This document shows, in pieces, positions 35,399 through 43,889 of a stretch of 64,000 nt of DNA. The position numbers and the translations under genes were made by a program. The stretch comes from Marinobacterium aestuarii (GTDB lineage Bacteria; Pseudomonadota; Gammaproteobacteria; Pseudomonadales; Balneatricaceae). Each line of letters opens with the position of its first letter. The stretch's first letter is position 1. The notes beneath the pieces were generated by a model. That model saw nothing but the letters and a program-made list of their open reading frames with translations. It was not told where the DNA came from and ran no database searches. Where the stretch lies: contig NZ_CP015839.1 of NCBI RefSeq assembly GCF_001651805.1, forward strand, positions 930,001-994,000, in the 5' to 3' direction.

Positions 35399-37510
35399 TT
35401 GGATCGAACCTTCTTAAGCAACGGCATGCGCAGCCTCAGCCAGGGCAACCTGGGGGTTCCGCTGCTGCTGCTGGTGGTGATAGGCATGGTCACGCTGCCG
35501 GTCCCGCCCTTCCTGCTGGACGTTTTTTTCACGTTCAATATAGCGCTGTCGCTGGTGGTGCTGCTGGTCTGCGTGTACGCGCTGCGGCCGCTGGAATTTA
35601 CCGTCTTTCCAACCATCCTGCTGGTGGCCACCTTGCTGCGGCTGGCGCTGAACGTGGCTTCTACCCGGGTGGTGCTGCTCTATGGTCACGAGGGCGGAGA
35701 TGCGGCGGGCAAGGTGATCGAGGCCTTCGGTCAGGTGGTGATCGGCGGCAACTATGTGGTCGGCATAGTGGTGTTCCTGATCCTGGTGATTATCAACTTT
35801 GTGGTGGTGACCAAGGGCGCCGGGCGTATTTCGGAAGTAAGCGCTCGCTTTACACTGGACGCCATGCCCGGCAAGCAGATGGCGGTGGATGCGGACCTCA
35901 ATTCGGGTCTGATTACGCAGGAAGAGGCCAAGCTGCGCCGGCGGGAAGTGACCGAAGAAGCCGACTTCTACGGTTCCATGGACGGTGCCTCCAAGTTTGT
36001 TCGCGGTGATGCGGTTGCCGGTATCCTGATCCTGGTGATCAACCTGGTGGGCGGGTTGTCCATCGGCATGCTGCAGCATGACCTGAGCTTTGATCTGGCG
36101 ATTCAGTATTACTCCATGCTGACCATTGGTGATGGTCTGGTGGCGCAGATTCCGTCCTTGCTGCTCTCCACCGCAGCGGCGATTACGGTAACGCGGCAGA
36201 ACTCGTCCCAGGATATGGGCAACCAGATCCTGCAGCAGATGTTCTCGGCACCCCGGGCGCTGATTGTCGCCGCCTGCCTGCTGGGTGTGATCGGTATAGT
36301 GCCCGGCATGCCACATGTCGCTTTTTTGACGCTTGCCGCCGCCGCCGGTGCTATCGCCTGGATGATTCTGCGTCGCCAGGCGCGGGAGGCGCAGGAGGAA
36401 CAGACGAGCAAGCAGGAACTGGCGCGTACCCAGACGGCGGTGCCTGTGGATGAACAGAAAGAACTCGACTGGGATGATGTGATGCCGGTGGACATGATCG
36501 GCCTGGAAGTGGGTTACCGGCTGATTCCCATGGTGGACAAGCTGCAGGGTGGTCAGCTGCTCGGGCGCATCAAGGGCATCAGGCGCAAGCTGTCGCAGGA
36601 TCTGGGCTTTCTGGTGCCCTCGGTACATATCCGCGACAACCTGGACCTGGTGCCAGGTGGTTACCGCATTCTGCTGATGGGGGTTATTGTGGGTGAGGCC
36701 GAGGTCTACCCCGATCGTGAGCTGGCGATCAATCCGGGCCAGGTGTTTGGTACCCTCAAGGGCGTCGCCGTGACGGATCCGGCCTTCGGTCTGGAAGCGG
36801 TCTGGATTGAAACCGGGCAAAAGGAGCAGGCGCAGTCGCTGGGGTATACGGTGGTGGATGCCAGTACCGTGGTTGCCACGCATCTGAATCAGCTGCTGCA
36901 GAACCATGCCCATGAACTGCTCGGGCATGAAGAGGTGCAGCAGCTGCTGGACATGCTGGGCAAGCACTCACCCAAGCTGGTGGATGAACTGGTACCGGCC
37001 AAGCTGTCGATCAGCGGCCTGCTGAGGGTACTGCAGAACCTGCTGATGGAGCAGGTGCCGCTGAAGGATTTTCGCAGTATCGCAGAAGCCCTGGCCGAGG
37101 CTGTGGGCCGCAGCCTGGATCCGATGGCGCTGACCGCGGCGGTACGGGTCTCGCTGTCACGGCTGATCGTGCAGGAAATCAACGGTTACTCCGATGAGGT
37201 GCCGGTGATTACCCTCGACCCCAAGCTTGAGCAGATGCTGCTCAACTCGGTGCAGAATCAGGGCGCTGGCGACGGTCTGGTGCTGGAGCCCGGTATGGCC
37301 GAGCGCCTGCAGCAGTCTCTGGCCACGACGGCGCAGAATCAGGAAATGGCGGGTAAACCGTCGGTATTGCTGGTGGCGGCACCGGTGCGGCCGCTGATGG
37401 CGAAGTTCGTGCGCTATGGAAACCACCGGATTCATGTACTCTCCTATCAGGAGATACCGGAAAACAAGAAAGTCACCATAGTGGCGACCGTGGGCGGACA
37501 GGGTGGTTAA
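35399..37510 (+). CDS. flhA: Flagellar export platform protein FlhA
   Basis: 703 residues if the TTG at 35399 is used. This gives an N-terminus (M)DRTFLSN matching MDRTQLISN of Pseudomonas FlhA as I recall it. The ATG at 35426 and TTG at 35384 are alternatives. Eight membrane helices (about 20-320) include TKGAGRISEVSARFTLDAMP and GKQMAVDADLNSGLI, the FHIPEP proton-channel region. The large cytoplasmic domain forms the nonameric ring that docks chaperone-substrate complexes. Confidence 0.95.
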   Translation: MDRTFLSNGMRSLSQGNLGVPLLLLVVIGMVTLPVPPFLLDVFFTFNIALSLVVLLVCVYALRPLEFTVFPTILLVATLLRLALNVASTRVVLLYGHEGGDAAGKVIEAFGQVVIGGNYVVGIVVFLILVIINFVVVTKGAGRISEVSARFTLDAMPGKQMAVDADLNSGLITQEEAKLRRREVTEEADFYGSMDGASKFVRGDAVAGILILVINLVGGLSIGMLQHDLSFDLAIQYYSMLTIGDGLVAQIPSLLLSTAAAITVTRQNSSQDMGNQILQQMFSAPRALIVAACLLGVIGIVPGMPHVAFLTLAAAAGAIAWMILRRQAREAQEEQTSKQELARTQTAVPVDEQKELDWDDVMPVDMIGLEVGYRLIPMVDKLQGGQLLGRIKGIRRKLSQDLGFLVPSVHIRDNLDLVPGGYRILLMGVIVGEAEVYPDRELAINPGQVFGTLKGVAVTDPAFGLEAVWIETGQKEQAQSLGYTVVDASTVVATHLNQLLQNHAHELLGHEEVQQLLDMLGKHSPKLVDELVPAKLSISGLLRVLQNLLMEQVPLKDFRSIAEALAEAVGRSLDPMALTAAVRVSLSRLIVQEINGYSDEVPVITLDPKLEQMLLNSVQNQGAGDGLVLEPGMAERLQQSLATTAQNQEMAGKPSVLLVAAPVRPLMAKFVRYGNHRIHVLSYQEIPENKKVTIVATVGGQGG

Positions 37511-37606
37511 TCCCGCCTGTTGGCGGTCTGGCTTTGCGCCCGGCCAAGCCCGGCAGGCTGCCAGAACGCGAAGCTGGCCCTGCAACGCCTTACTCAGAGG
37601 ACGACT

Positions 37607-39310
37607 ATGAAAGTAAAACGCATTTTTGCCCCTGACATGCGCCAGGCGATGCGACGGGTGCGGGAAGAGATCGGCCCCGATGCGGTCATTGTCTCCAATC
37701 ACCGTGTGGCCGGCGGTGTTGAAGTGGTTGCCGCCCACGAACAGGAATACGAGGCGGCCCAGGCCGAGTTCAAGCGCCAGAGCCAGGAGCGCCGCCGGCG
37801 TGACGAACAGGTGCAGACGCTCACCGGTGCTGATCGTTCGGGCGCCGGGCGCCAGGGTGGCGTGCTGGAAGACGAAATGCGCAAGGTCAGGGCGCGTATC
37901 GCCTCGGCCCAGCAACAGAGCGGTGTTGCGATGGAGCCGGATATGGGGGTCATGCGTAATCGTCAGATCGGCCAGGATGATGACGAGGATCTGCGCAGTA
38001 TTCTGGAATCCCTCAAGCAGCGGCAAAAATCCCGCGCTGAGGTGGTAGCGCCACCGTTTGAAGGCAGCGGTTTTGAGGCTGACCCCTTCGCCCCTGGATC
38101 CCGGCCTGAACCGACCTTCAGGCCTGAAGCTGCGCCAGGGCCTGAACCACGGCAAGAACCGGCACCAAGATCAGCGGCGCAACTGCGCTCCGAGCCGCAG
38201 TTGCGGCCGCAGTCAGCATCTGCACCTCAGGGGCCGGCGGCAGCCGAGTATCCAGGGGAATCCCGGAGCTCTCGCAATTCTCGGGACACGCAGGATCATG
38301 AGCGCATCCTCAGCATGCAGGATGAGATTCAGCAGCTCAAAGTCATGCTGCAGCAGCAGTTGCAGGCCCAGGCGCAGCCTCAGATGCAGCCTCAGATGCA
38401 GGCGCCGCCAGCGGCACCCATTCAGCCCGCGCCATCCCAGCCGGCTCCGCCACCGGCCGCTCAACCCGCTGCCATGCCGCAGGCCCAGGTGCGCCTCAGT
38501 CGCAGGCTCGACAGTCTCGGCATCGGGCCCCGGGTGGTGCGCCATCTGGTGTCGAGCATTGAGCAGGATGTTGAAATCGACAAGGCCTGGCGCAGCAGTC
38601 TGGCGCGCCTGTCCGATGCCATCCCGGTGGTCGGGGAAGAGTTTATCGAGCGCGGTGGCATGGTGGCCTTTGTCGGTCCCACCGGAGTGGGCAAGACCAC
38701 CACGATCGGCAAGCTGGCAGCACGCTACGTGCTCAAGTACGGCAGTGCCAGTCTCGCGCTGGTGACCACGGATACCTACCGCATCGCGGCCCATGAGCAG
38801 CTGCGTACCTTTGGCCGCATTCTGGATGTGCCGGTGCGGGTGGTGGATGAAAATCATTCGCTGGATGAAGTGCTGCACTCACTCAAGGGCAAGCGCCTGG
38901 TACTGATTGATACCGCCGGCATGAGCGCCGACGAGCCCCATACGGCAGCGCAGATCGAGCTGCTGCAGGGTGTGTCGCTGCGGCTTAAAAAATTGTTGGT
39001 GCTGTCATGTTCCAGCCAGAAACGGGTGATCGAAAGTGCCTACAATACCTATCAGACGCTGGGTCTGAGCGGCTGCGTACTGAGCAAGCTCGACGAGTCC
39101 GGCAGTCTGGGCGAGGCGCTGACGCTGTCGATCGAGAAACAGTTGCCTATTGCCTATGTAACCGATGGTCAGAAGATTCCCGATGATATAGGGGTGGCGC
39201 GGCGTCATGATCTGGTGAGCCGTGCCGTGGTGACGACGCAGAAAGCGCAGGAACGTGAACAGCAGGCGGACGAAGGTCCGGATCTGAGTTTTATAGGTCG
39301 GGCAGGATGA
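37607..39310 (+). CDS. flhF: Polar flagellum placement GTPase FlhF
   Basis: 567 residues from ATG 37607 (AGAGG site); the longer frame adds an unconserved 29 residues. The N-terminal basic part (MKVKRIFAPDMRQAMRRV) is followed by a Gln/Pro/Ala-rich linker (about 140-300) and an SRP-type GTPase NG domain with GPTGVGKTTTIGKLA, DTYRIAAHEQLRTFG, DTAGM and SKLDE. FlhF marks the cell pole for flagellum assembly and works with FleN, encoded next. Confidence 0.95.
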   Translation: MKVKRIFAPDMRQAMRRVREEIGPDAVIVSNHRVAGGVEVVAAHEQEYEAAQAEFKRQSQERRRRDEQVQTLTGADRSGAGRQGGVLEDEMRKVRARIASAQQQSGVAMEPDMGVMRNRQIGQDDDEDLRSILESLKQRQKSRAEVVAPPFEGSGFEADPFAPGSRPEPTFRPEAAPGPEPRQEPAPRSAAQLRSEPQLRPQSASAPQGPAAAEYPGESRSSRNSRDTQDHERILSMQDEIQQLKVMLQQQLQAQAQPQMQPQMQAPPAAPIQPAPSQPAPPPAAQPAAMPQAQVRLSRRLDSLGIGPRVVRHLVSSIEQDVEIDKAWRSSLARLSDAIPVVGEEFIERGGMVAFVGPTGVGKTTTIGKLAARYVLKYGSASLALVTTDTYRIAAHEQLRTFGRILDVPVRVVDENHSLDEVLHSLKGKRLVLIDTAGMSADEPHTAAQIELLQGVSLRLKKLLVLSCSSQKRVIESAYNTYQTLGLSGCVLSKLDESGSLGEALTLSIEKQLPIAYVTDGQKIPDDIGVARRHDLVSRAVVTTQKAQEREQQADEGPDLSFIGRAG

Positions 39311-39329
39311 CCCAGGGAAGAAGCAGATT

Positions 39330-40136
39330 ATGCATCCAGTAAAAGTAGTGGCTGTCACCGGCGGCAAGGGCGGTGTTGGCAAAACCAACGTTTCGGTAAA
39401 TCTGTCGCTGGCACTGGGGCAGATGGGCCGTCGCGTGGTGCTGCTGGATGCGGATCTGGGGCTGGCCAACGTCGACGTGCTGCTGGGCCTGAGGCCCAAA
39501 TACAATATATCCGATGTGCTGGCCGGGGACTGTGCGCTGTCCGATGTGATGTTGCAGGCGGGCGAAAACGTGCGCATAGTACCGGCATCCTCAGGTACCC
39601 AATCCATGGCGGCCCTGGGTGTGCATGAGCATGCCGAGCTGATTCATGCCTTTACCGATATCGCCGACGAAATCGATGTACTGGTGATTGATACCGCGGC
39701 GGGCATATCCGAGTCGGTGATCAGCTTCCTGCGCGCCGCCCAGGAAGTGCTGATGGTGGTGTGTGACGAGCCCACCTCCATTACCGATGCCTATGCGCTG
39801 ATCAAGCTGCTGAATCGGGATCACAAGGTCACGCGTTTTCGGGTGCTGGCCAACATGGTGCGCAGCGAGTCTGAAGGTCGCAACATGTATAACAAGCTGC
39901 TGACGGTGACGGATCGATTCCTTGATGTAACGCTTCAATACGTCGGATCAATCCCTTATGATGAGGCGGTACGCAAGGCGGTTAAGCGGCAAACAGCTGT
40001 TTTGCAAGCGTTTTCCAGCAGTAATGCGGCGCTTGCCTATCGTCAGCTTGCCAACCGGGTCGATGGCTGGCCGGTGATGACAACGCCGCGTGGGCACCTG
40101 GAATTCTTTGTCGAGCGCCTGGTGCAGGGAAGCTAG
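39330..40136 (+). CDS. fleN: Flagellar number regulator FleN (FlhG)
   Basis: 268 residues, MinD/ParA-type ATPase. The deviant Walker A is VTGGKGGVGKTNVSVNLSLA, followed by LLDADLGLANVDVLLGLRPK and DTAAGIS. FleN binds FleQ and limits flagellar number, normally to one at the pole. Its place after flhF and before fliA is conserved in polar flagellates. Confidence 0.95.
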   Translation: MHPVKVVAVTGGKGGVGKTNVSVNLSLALGQMGRRVVLLDADLGLANVDVLLGLRPKYNISDVLAGDCALSDVMLQAGENVRIVPASSGTQSMAALGVHEHAELIHAFTDIADEIDVLVIDTAAGISESVISFLRAAQEVLMVVCDEPTSITDAYALIKLLNRDHKVTRFRVLANMVRSESEGRNMYNKLLTVTDRFLDVTLQYVGSIPYDEAVRKAVKRQTAVLQAFSSSNAALAYRQLANRVDGWPVMTTPRGHLEFFVERLVQGS

Positions 40137-40155
40137 CAGTTAATAAAGAGGCTCC

Positions 40156-40866
40156 ATGTATAACCAGCTGGAATTTACCTCTAGTCAGGATCTGATCACG
40201 CAGTATGCGCCGCTGGTTAAGCGTATTGCCTACCATCTGCTTGCCCGCCTTCCGGCCAGTGTTCTGCTGGACGATCTGATTCAGTCCGGCATGATCGGTC
40301 TGCTGGAAGCGTCCCGCAAATACAATCCCGCCAAGGGTGCCAGTTTCGAGACCTACGCCGGTATTCGCATTCGCGGCGCCATTATCGATGAAGTGCGCCG
40401 CGGTGACTGGACGCCGCGCTCGGTACATCGCAACAGCCGGCGTATTTCCGACAGCATCCATCAGCTTGAAGCGCGCCTGGGGCGCGATGCCACCGATGCC
40501 GAGGTGGCGGCCGAGATGGACATCAGCGTGACCGAATACCACGGCCTGCTGCAGGATTCGATGGAAAGCCGTCTGTTCAGTTTTGAAGAACTGCAAAGGC
40601 CAGACGACGAGAGTGCCGGCGAGCAGTTTGTGGCGGATGATCCCGAACCCGAGCATCAGGTTGAAAAGAATGTCTTCAACCAGGCGCTGGCCAAGGCCAT
40701 CCAGGGGTTGCCGGAACGCGAGCGGCTGGTGCTGGCGCTTTACTATGACGAGCAGCTCAATCTGAAGGAAATTGGCGAGGTGCTGGGCGTGAGTGAGTCG
40801 CGCATCAGCCAGATTCACAGTCAGGCGGCGCATCGGCTGAAGGGCCGCCTGCGAGACTGGCGTTAG
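40156..40866 (+). CDS. fliA: RNA polymerase sigma factor FliA (sigma-28)
   Basis: 236 residues. Region 2 (YAPLVKRIAYHLLARLPASV, LDDLIQSGMIGLLEASRKYN, FETYAGIRIRGAIIDEVRRG), region 3 and the region 4 helix-turn-helix (LNLKEIGEVLGVSESRISQI) are all present. It transcribes late genes such as fliC, whose promoter at 4778-4804 fits its consensus. In Pseudomonas fliA is followed by cheYZAB; here motC comes next. Confidence 0.96.
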   Translation: MYNQLEFTSSQDLITQYAPLVKRIAYHLLARLPASVLLDDLIQSGMIGLLEASRKYNPAKGASFETYAGIRIRGAIIDEVRRGDWTPRSVHRNSRRISDSIHQLEARLGRDATDAEVAAEMDISVTEYHGLLQDSMESRLFSFEELQRPDDESAGEQFVADDPEPEHQVEKNVFNQALAKAIQGLPERERLVLALYYDEQLNLKEIGEVLGVSESRISQIHSQAAHRLKGRLRDWR

Positions 40867-41034
40867 TTGTAGTTTGGGTTGGACTAACACTGGATATTTG
40901 CAGATCTTGGCCGATAACCACAAATCACTGCACAGGCTGCCCGGGTGCGCTTATAAGGCGCATGACAGCCAGTACGTTTATCTAGCGCCAGGCAGGTTCT
41001 GCTGCGGCCTACTTTTTCTAACGGAGCCTTGTGC

Positions 41035-41775
41035 ATGGATCGCCTGAGCGTTGCAGGACTGTTACTCGCCGTCGTCGCCATTGCGGGCGGTCATTATCTG
41101 GATGGTGGCCAGATTCAGCAGCTGCTTAACGGGCCTGCGGTGGTGATCGTTGTTGGCGGCACTCTGGCGGCGGCGGCCATTCAGACCCCCAGTAATGAGT
41201 TTCGCCGTGCCCTCTGGCTGATGCGCTGGCTGGTAAACGGGCCCCGCTATGATTTCGAGCGCGGAATCGAGCGCGTGGTGGAGTGGTGTCAGCGCACCCG
41301 CAAACTTGGGCTGCTGGGGCTGGAGGCGGAGATTGAAGCCGAGTCGGATCCCGTGGTACGCAGTGGTCTGCAGCTGCTGGTGGATGGCAAGGACGCCAAC
41401 GTCATTCGCGGCATGCTGGAGATACAGCTGGTGTCCCAGGAGCAGCGTGACCTGCAGGGGGCCCGGGTGATCGAGAGCATGGGCGGCTATGCCCCGACGC
41501 TGGGTATTCTTGGCGCCGTTATTGGCCTGATTCAGGTGATGAGCAACCTGCAGGATCCTGAGGGGTTGGGTGCGGGTATCGCCACCGCCTTTGTGGCCAC
41601 CATCTACGGTGTGGCCCTGGCCAACCTGCTGCTGATTCCGCTGGCCAACAAGATCAAGAGTCTGGTGCTGGCGCGTTACCGCTACCAGGAAATGATGCTC
41701 GAAGGCCTGCTGTCGATTTCCGAAGGGCAGAGCCCGCAACTCATTCGCCAGCGTATGCAAGGCTATCTGGGGTAG
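41035..41775 (+). CDS. motC: Flagellar stator protein MotC (MotA/PomA family)
   Basis: 246 residues from ATG 41035 with a GGAG site; a GTG two codons earlier is less likely. Four membrane helices are seen (MDRLSVAGLLLAVVAIAGG; GYAPTLGILGAVIGLIQVMS; AFVATIYGVALANLLLIPLA), with a basic cytoplasmic loop between helices 2 and 3 that contacts FliG. With MotD it forms a 5:2 ion-driven stator. The length and start resemble Pseudomonas MotC. Confidence 0.93.
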   Translation: MDRLSVAGLLLAVVAIAGGHYLDGGQIQQLLNGPAVVIVVGGTLAAAAIQTPSNEFRRALWLMRWLVNGPRYDFERGIERVVEWCQRTRKLGLLGLEAEIEAESDPVVRSGLQLLVDGKDANVIRGMLEIQLVSQEQRDLQGARVIESMGGYAPTLGILGAVIGLIQVMSNLQDPEGLGAGIATAFVATIYGVALANLLLIPLANKIKSLVLARYRYQEMMLEGLLSISEGQSPQLIRQRMQGYLG

Positions 41776-41783
41776 GAGAAACT

Positions 41784-42695
41784 ATGGCGCGTCGGATGCC
41801 ACCGATTGATGATACGCGCCAGGATCGCTGGGTGTTGTCCTACGCCGACTTCATTACGCTGCTGCTGGCGTTCTTTATTGTCATGTATGCCATTTCCTCG
41901 GTGAACGAGGAGAAATATCGCTCCATTTCCGATGCGCTGTCCGGCGTCTTCGAGGGTTCCGGCCGCCCAGCGGGCGCGACCACCCAGGATGCCGCCAGTG
42001 ATCTGGCCATTGGCAACGCCGTACGACCCGATGCCCCTGCTATTGAAATCGACCCCGCCGATGCTGCGGTGACCGCACAGCTGCGCAGTCTGCAGGCCGA
42101 GTTGCAGCGCAGGTTTTCGCCCCAGATAGAGGCGGGCAGCATGAAAATCGACGGTAACGACCTCTGGTTGTCGATCGAGCTGCGCGCATCACGTCTGTTT
42201 GGCAGCGCCGATGCATTGCCGGAAATAGAAGCCGATGCGCTGCTGGGCAAGATTGCAGAGTTGTTGCGCGGGCTCGAAAACCCGATTCATGTTGAAGGCT
42301 TTACCGATAATCAACCCATTGCGACCGACCTCTATCCCTCCAACTGGGAGCTGTCTGCCGCCCGGGCTGCGGCCGTGGTACGCATTCTGGCGCTTAATGG
42401 TGTCAGCCCCCAGCGCATGGCGGCGGTAGGCTATGGGGAATATCAGCCGGCCTACAGCAACCGTACCGCAGAGGGGCGCGGCATGAACCGGCGCGTGCTG
42501 ATCGTGGTGTCCCGCGACAAGCGGGTACGCCGGGCGGTGTCCTCCTTTGGCAGTCAGCAGATCAGCACTGATACCGTCAGCGAACTGCTGGATGCCGAAC
42601 AGGCGCCGCCCCTGCCCGCCATTGAGCAGCTTGAAACCGAAAATGGTGGTGTACTCTTTCGTCGTGCCGAGGTACAGCCCGATGCGCAGCGCTGA
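41784..42695 (+). CDS. motD: Flagellar stator protein MotD (MotB/OmpA family)
   Basis: 303 residues. One N-terminal membrane helix carries the ion-binding Asp (SYADFITLLLAFFIVMYAIS). The C-terminal OmpA-like peptidoglycan-binding domain (IHVEGFTDNQPIATDLYPSN, WELSAARAAAVVRIL, NRRVLIVVSR) anchors the stator to the cell wall. It lies 8 bp after motC. The ion (H+ or Na+) cannot be fixed from sequence. Confidence 0.93.
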   Translation: MARRMPPIDDTRQDRWVLSYADFITLLLAFFIVMYAISSVNEEKYRSISDALSGVFEGSGRPAGATTQDAASDLAIGNAVRPDAPAIEIDPADAAVTAQLRSLQAELQRRFSPQIEAGSMKIDGNDLWLSIELRASRLFGSADALPEIEADALLGKIAELLRGLENPIHVEGFTDNQPIATDLYPSNWELSAARAAAVVRILALNGVSPQRMAAVGYGEYQPAYSNRTAEGRGMNRRVLIVVSRDKRVRRAVSSFGSQQISTDTVSELLDAEQAPPLPAIEQLETENGGVLFRRAEVQPDAQR

Positions 42696-42758
42696 TAGCC
42701 GCGCCGTTGTCCGCGGGCGGCGGGATCGAGTATCCTTGAGCGCTGACAGCAAGACTGG

Positions 42759-43178
42759 ATGGTTCGGGTGACTCAAGTAACACTACTCTGGCTTGGCTTT
42801 GCGCTCTTGTCCCTGGCGGGGACGGGGGCGGGCATCATGCTGTACAGGCGTATGCGCTATTACGAGCGACAGCAACAGGCGCTGGTCAACGTACTGCGCA
42901 ACGAGATTCGATCCATGACCAGTGGCTCCATTGGCATGGGGCGACGTCTGATGGACGCCGAACGCAGGCTCAACATTACCGTTGAAAAACAGCAGGAACT
43001 GGAAAATCGCGACCCTGGCGTGCTGGCCTACAATCAGGCGGCGCGCTTGATGGAGATGGGTGGCAATGTGGATGATCTGGTGAAAAGCTGCGGCATAGGC
43101 CGGCCCGAAGCCGAGCTGATGGCGCTGCTGCACCGCGAGCTGCAGTCCACCGAGTCGCTGCCCCAGCCGTCACGCTAG
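42759..43178 (+). CDS. DUF2802 protein, chemotaxis/motility neighbourhood
   Basis: 139 residues. One N-terminal membrane helix (about 8-29, LLWLGFALLSLAGTGAGIML) is followed by a coiled coil (about 32-85) and a small C-terminal helical domain (YNQAARLMEMGGNVDDLVKS, GIGRPEAELM) that looks like a helix-turn-helix. DUF2802 genes typically follow cheW at the end of the Pseudomonas flagellar cluster. Here the gene follows motD because the intervening che genes are absent. Function unknown. It ends just before heptamer island B. Confidence 0.8.
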   Translation: MVRVTQVTLLWLGFALLSLAGTGAGIMLYRRMRYYERQQQALVNVLRNEIRSMTSGSIGMGRRLMDAERRLNITVEKQQELENRDPGVLAYNQAARLMEMGGNVDDLVKSCGIGRPEAELMALLHRELQSTESLPQPSR

Positions 43179-43181
43179 GCG

Positions 43182-43552
43182 GCTGATCGCTGATCGCTGA
43201 TCGCTGGTGAATGGTGAATGGTGGATCGTAATTGGTAATTGGTAATTGGTGACGTGTAATTGGTAAATAGTGGTTGGTCATTGGTCGGCGTAGCCTGCAT
43301 GCTGATCACGAATCACGAATCACGAATCACGAATCACGAATCACGAATCACGAATCACGAATCACGAATCACGAATCACGAATCACGAATCACGAATCAC
43401 GAATCACGAATCACGAATCACGAATCACGCAGCCTGAATGGCCACATTCTCGAAATTCGCCTGGGGCTCCTTTCCCGGAATTCGCTTCGCTCATCAGGCT
43501 ACGAACTGCCTTTCTCTCCCTTTCACCTTGCACCTTTCACTTTAACCTTGCG
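43182..43552. repeat. Heptamer island B (convergent junction)
   Basis: The 397-bp gap between convergent genes is mostly 7-bp repeats in one register. The order is GCTGATC x3, GCTGGTG, AATGGTG x2, GATCGTA, ATTGGTA x2, ATTGGTG, ACGTGTA, ATTGGTA, AATAGTG, GTTGGTC, ATTGGTC, GGCGTAG, CCTGCAT, GCTGATC, then ACGAATC x17 (43308-43426; equivalently AATCACG). After a 91-bp non-repetitive block that holds the 29 bp shared with island A (43457-43485) and a REP-like palindrome with GTAG head (43477-43503), heptads ACCTTGC, ACCTTTC, ACTTTAA and CCTTGCG (43525-43552) resume in the same register. Every frame through the AATCACG array is open, encoding ITNHESR repeats, but nothing suggests a gene. Confidence 0.92.
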
Positions 43553-43575
43553 CCTGCTCCCCAGGCCCGCAAACA

Positions 43576-43854
43576 TCAGGGTTGCAGCGGCGGCTCGGCC
43601 TTGAGCTGGTAGGCAAAGGCGATGACCTCCGCAATGGCCTGGTAAAGCGCCTGGGGGATTTCGTCACCCAGTTCCAGCCGTATCAGCACCTCCAGCAGCT
43701 CCGGGCTTTTGTGAATGTGTATCTGGTGCTCCTCGGCCAGGGCGATGATCTGTTCGGCAATCAGCTCGCGGCCCTTGGCGAGTACTTCCGGTGCCCGCTG
43801 GCCTGGGGCGTACCCCAGCGCGATGGCGCTGTCTTCAGGCTTGATCGGTTTCAT
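43576..43854 (-). CDS. Free FlhB C-terminal-like protein (FhlB / EscU-YscU-HrcU family)
   Basis: 92 residues equivalent to the FlhB fragment that follows the NPTH cleavage site. SAIALGYAPGQRAPEVLAKG aligns with AVALKYDPESGRAPVVLAKG of FlhB at 34082, and the C-terminal VIAFAYQLK matches VLAYVYQLR. It lacks membrane helices and the NPTH motif. A similar protein (FhlB) in enterics can replace the cleaved FlhB tail. It lies 35 bp downstream of a FliK-like gene, its natural functional partner. Confidence 0.88.
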   Translation of the reverse strand: MKPIKPEDSAIALGYAPGQRAPEVLAKGRELIAEQIIALAEEHQIHIHKSPELLEVLIRLELGDEIPQALYQAIAEVIAFAYQLKAEPPLQP

Positions 43855-43889
43855 CGTCTCAGGTTGCCATCTTTCCAGATTCTCCTGGG

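Noticed and set aside
40910-40917. Sigma-28 promoter before motC
   Set aside because: GCCGATAA is a perfect -10 element, but the expected -35 position reads GATATT-like sequence, not TAAAGTT. It was not called as a promoter, although weak activity is possible.
43304-43429. CRISPR array
   Set aside because: Repeats are 7 bp with no spacers, and there are no cas genes in the window.
43260-43612. Open frames encoding repeated ITNHESR peptides
   Set aside because: A 7-bp repeat without stops is open in all frames and yields a 7-residue peptide repeat. There is no convincing ribosome site, and the array lies in a convergent gap.
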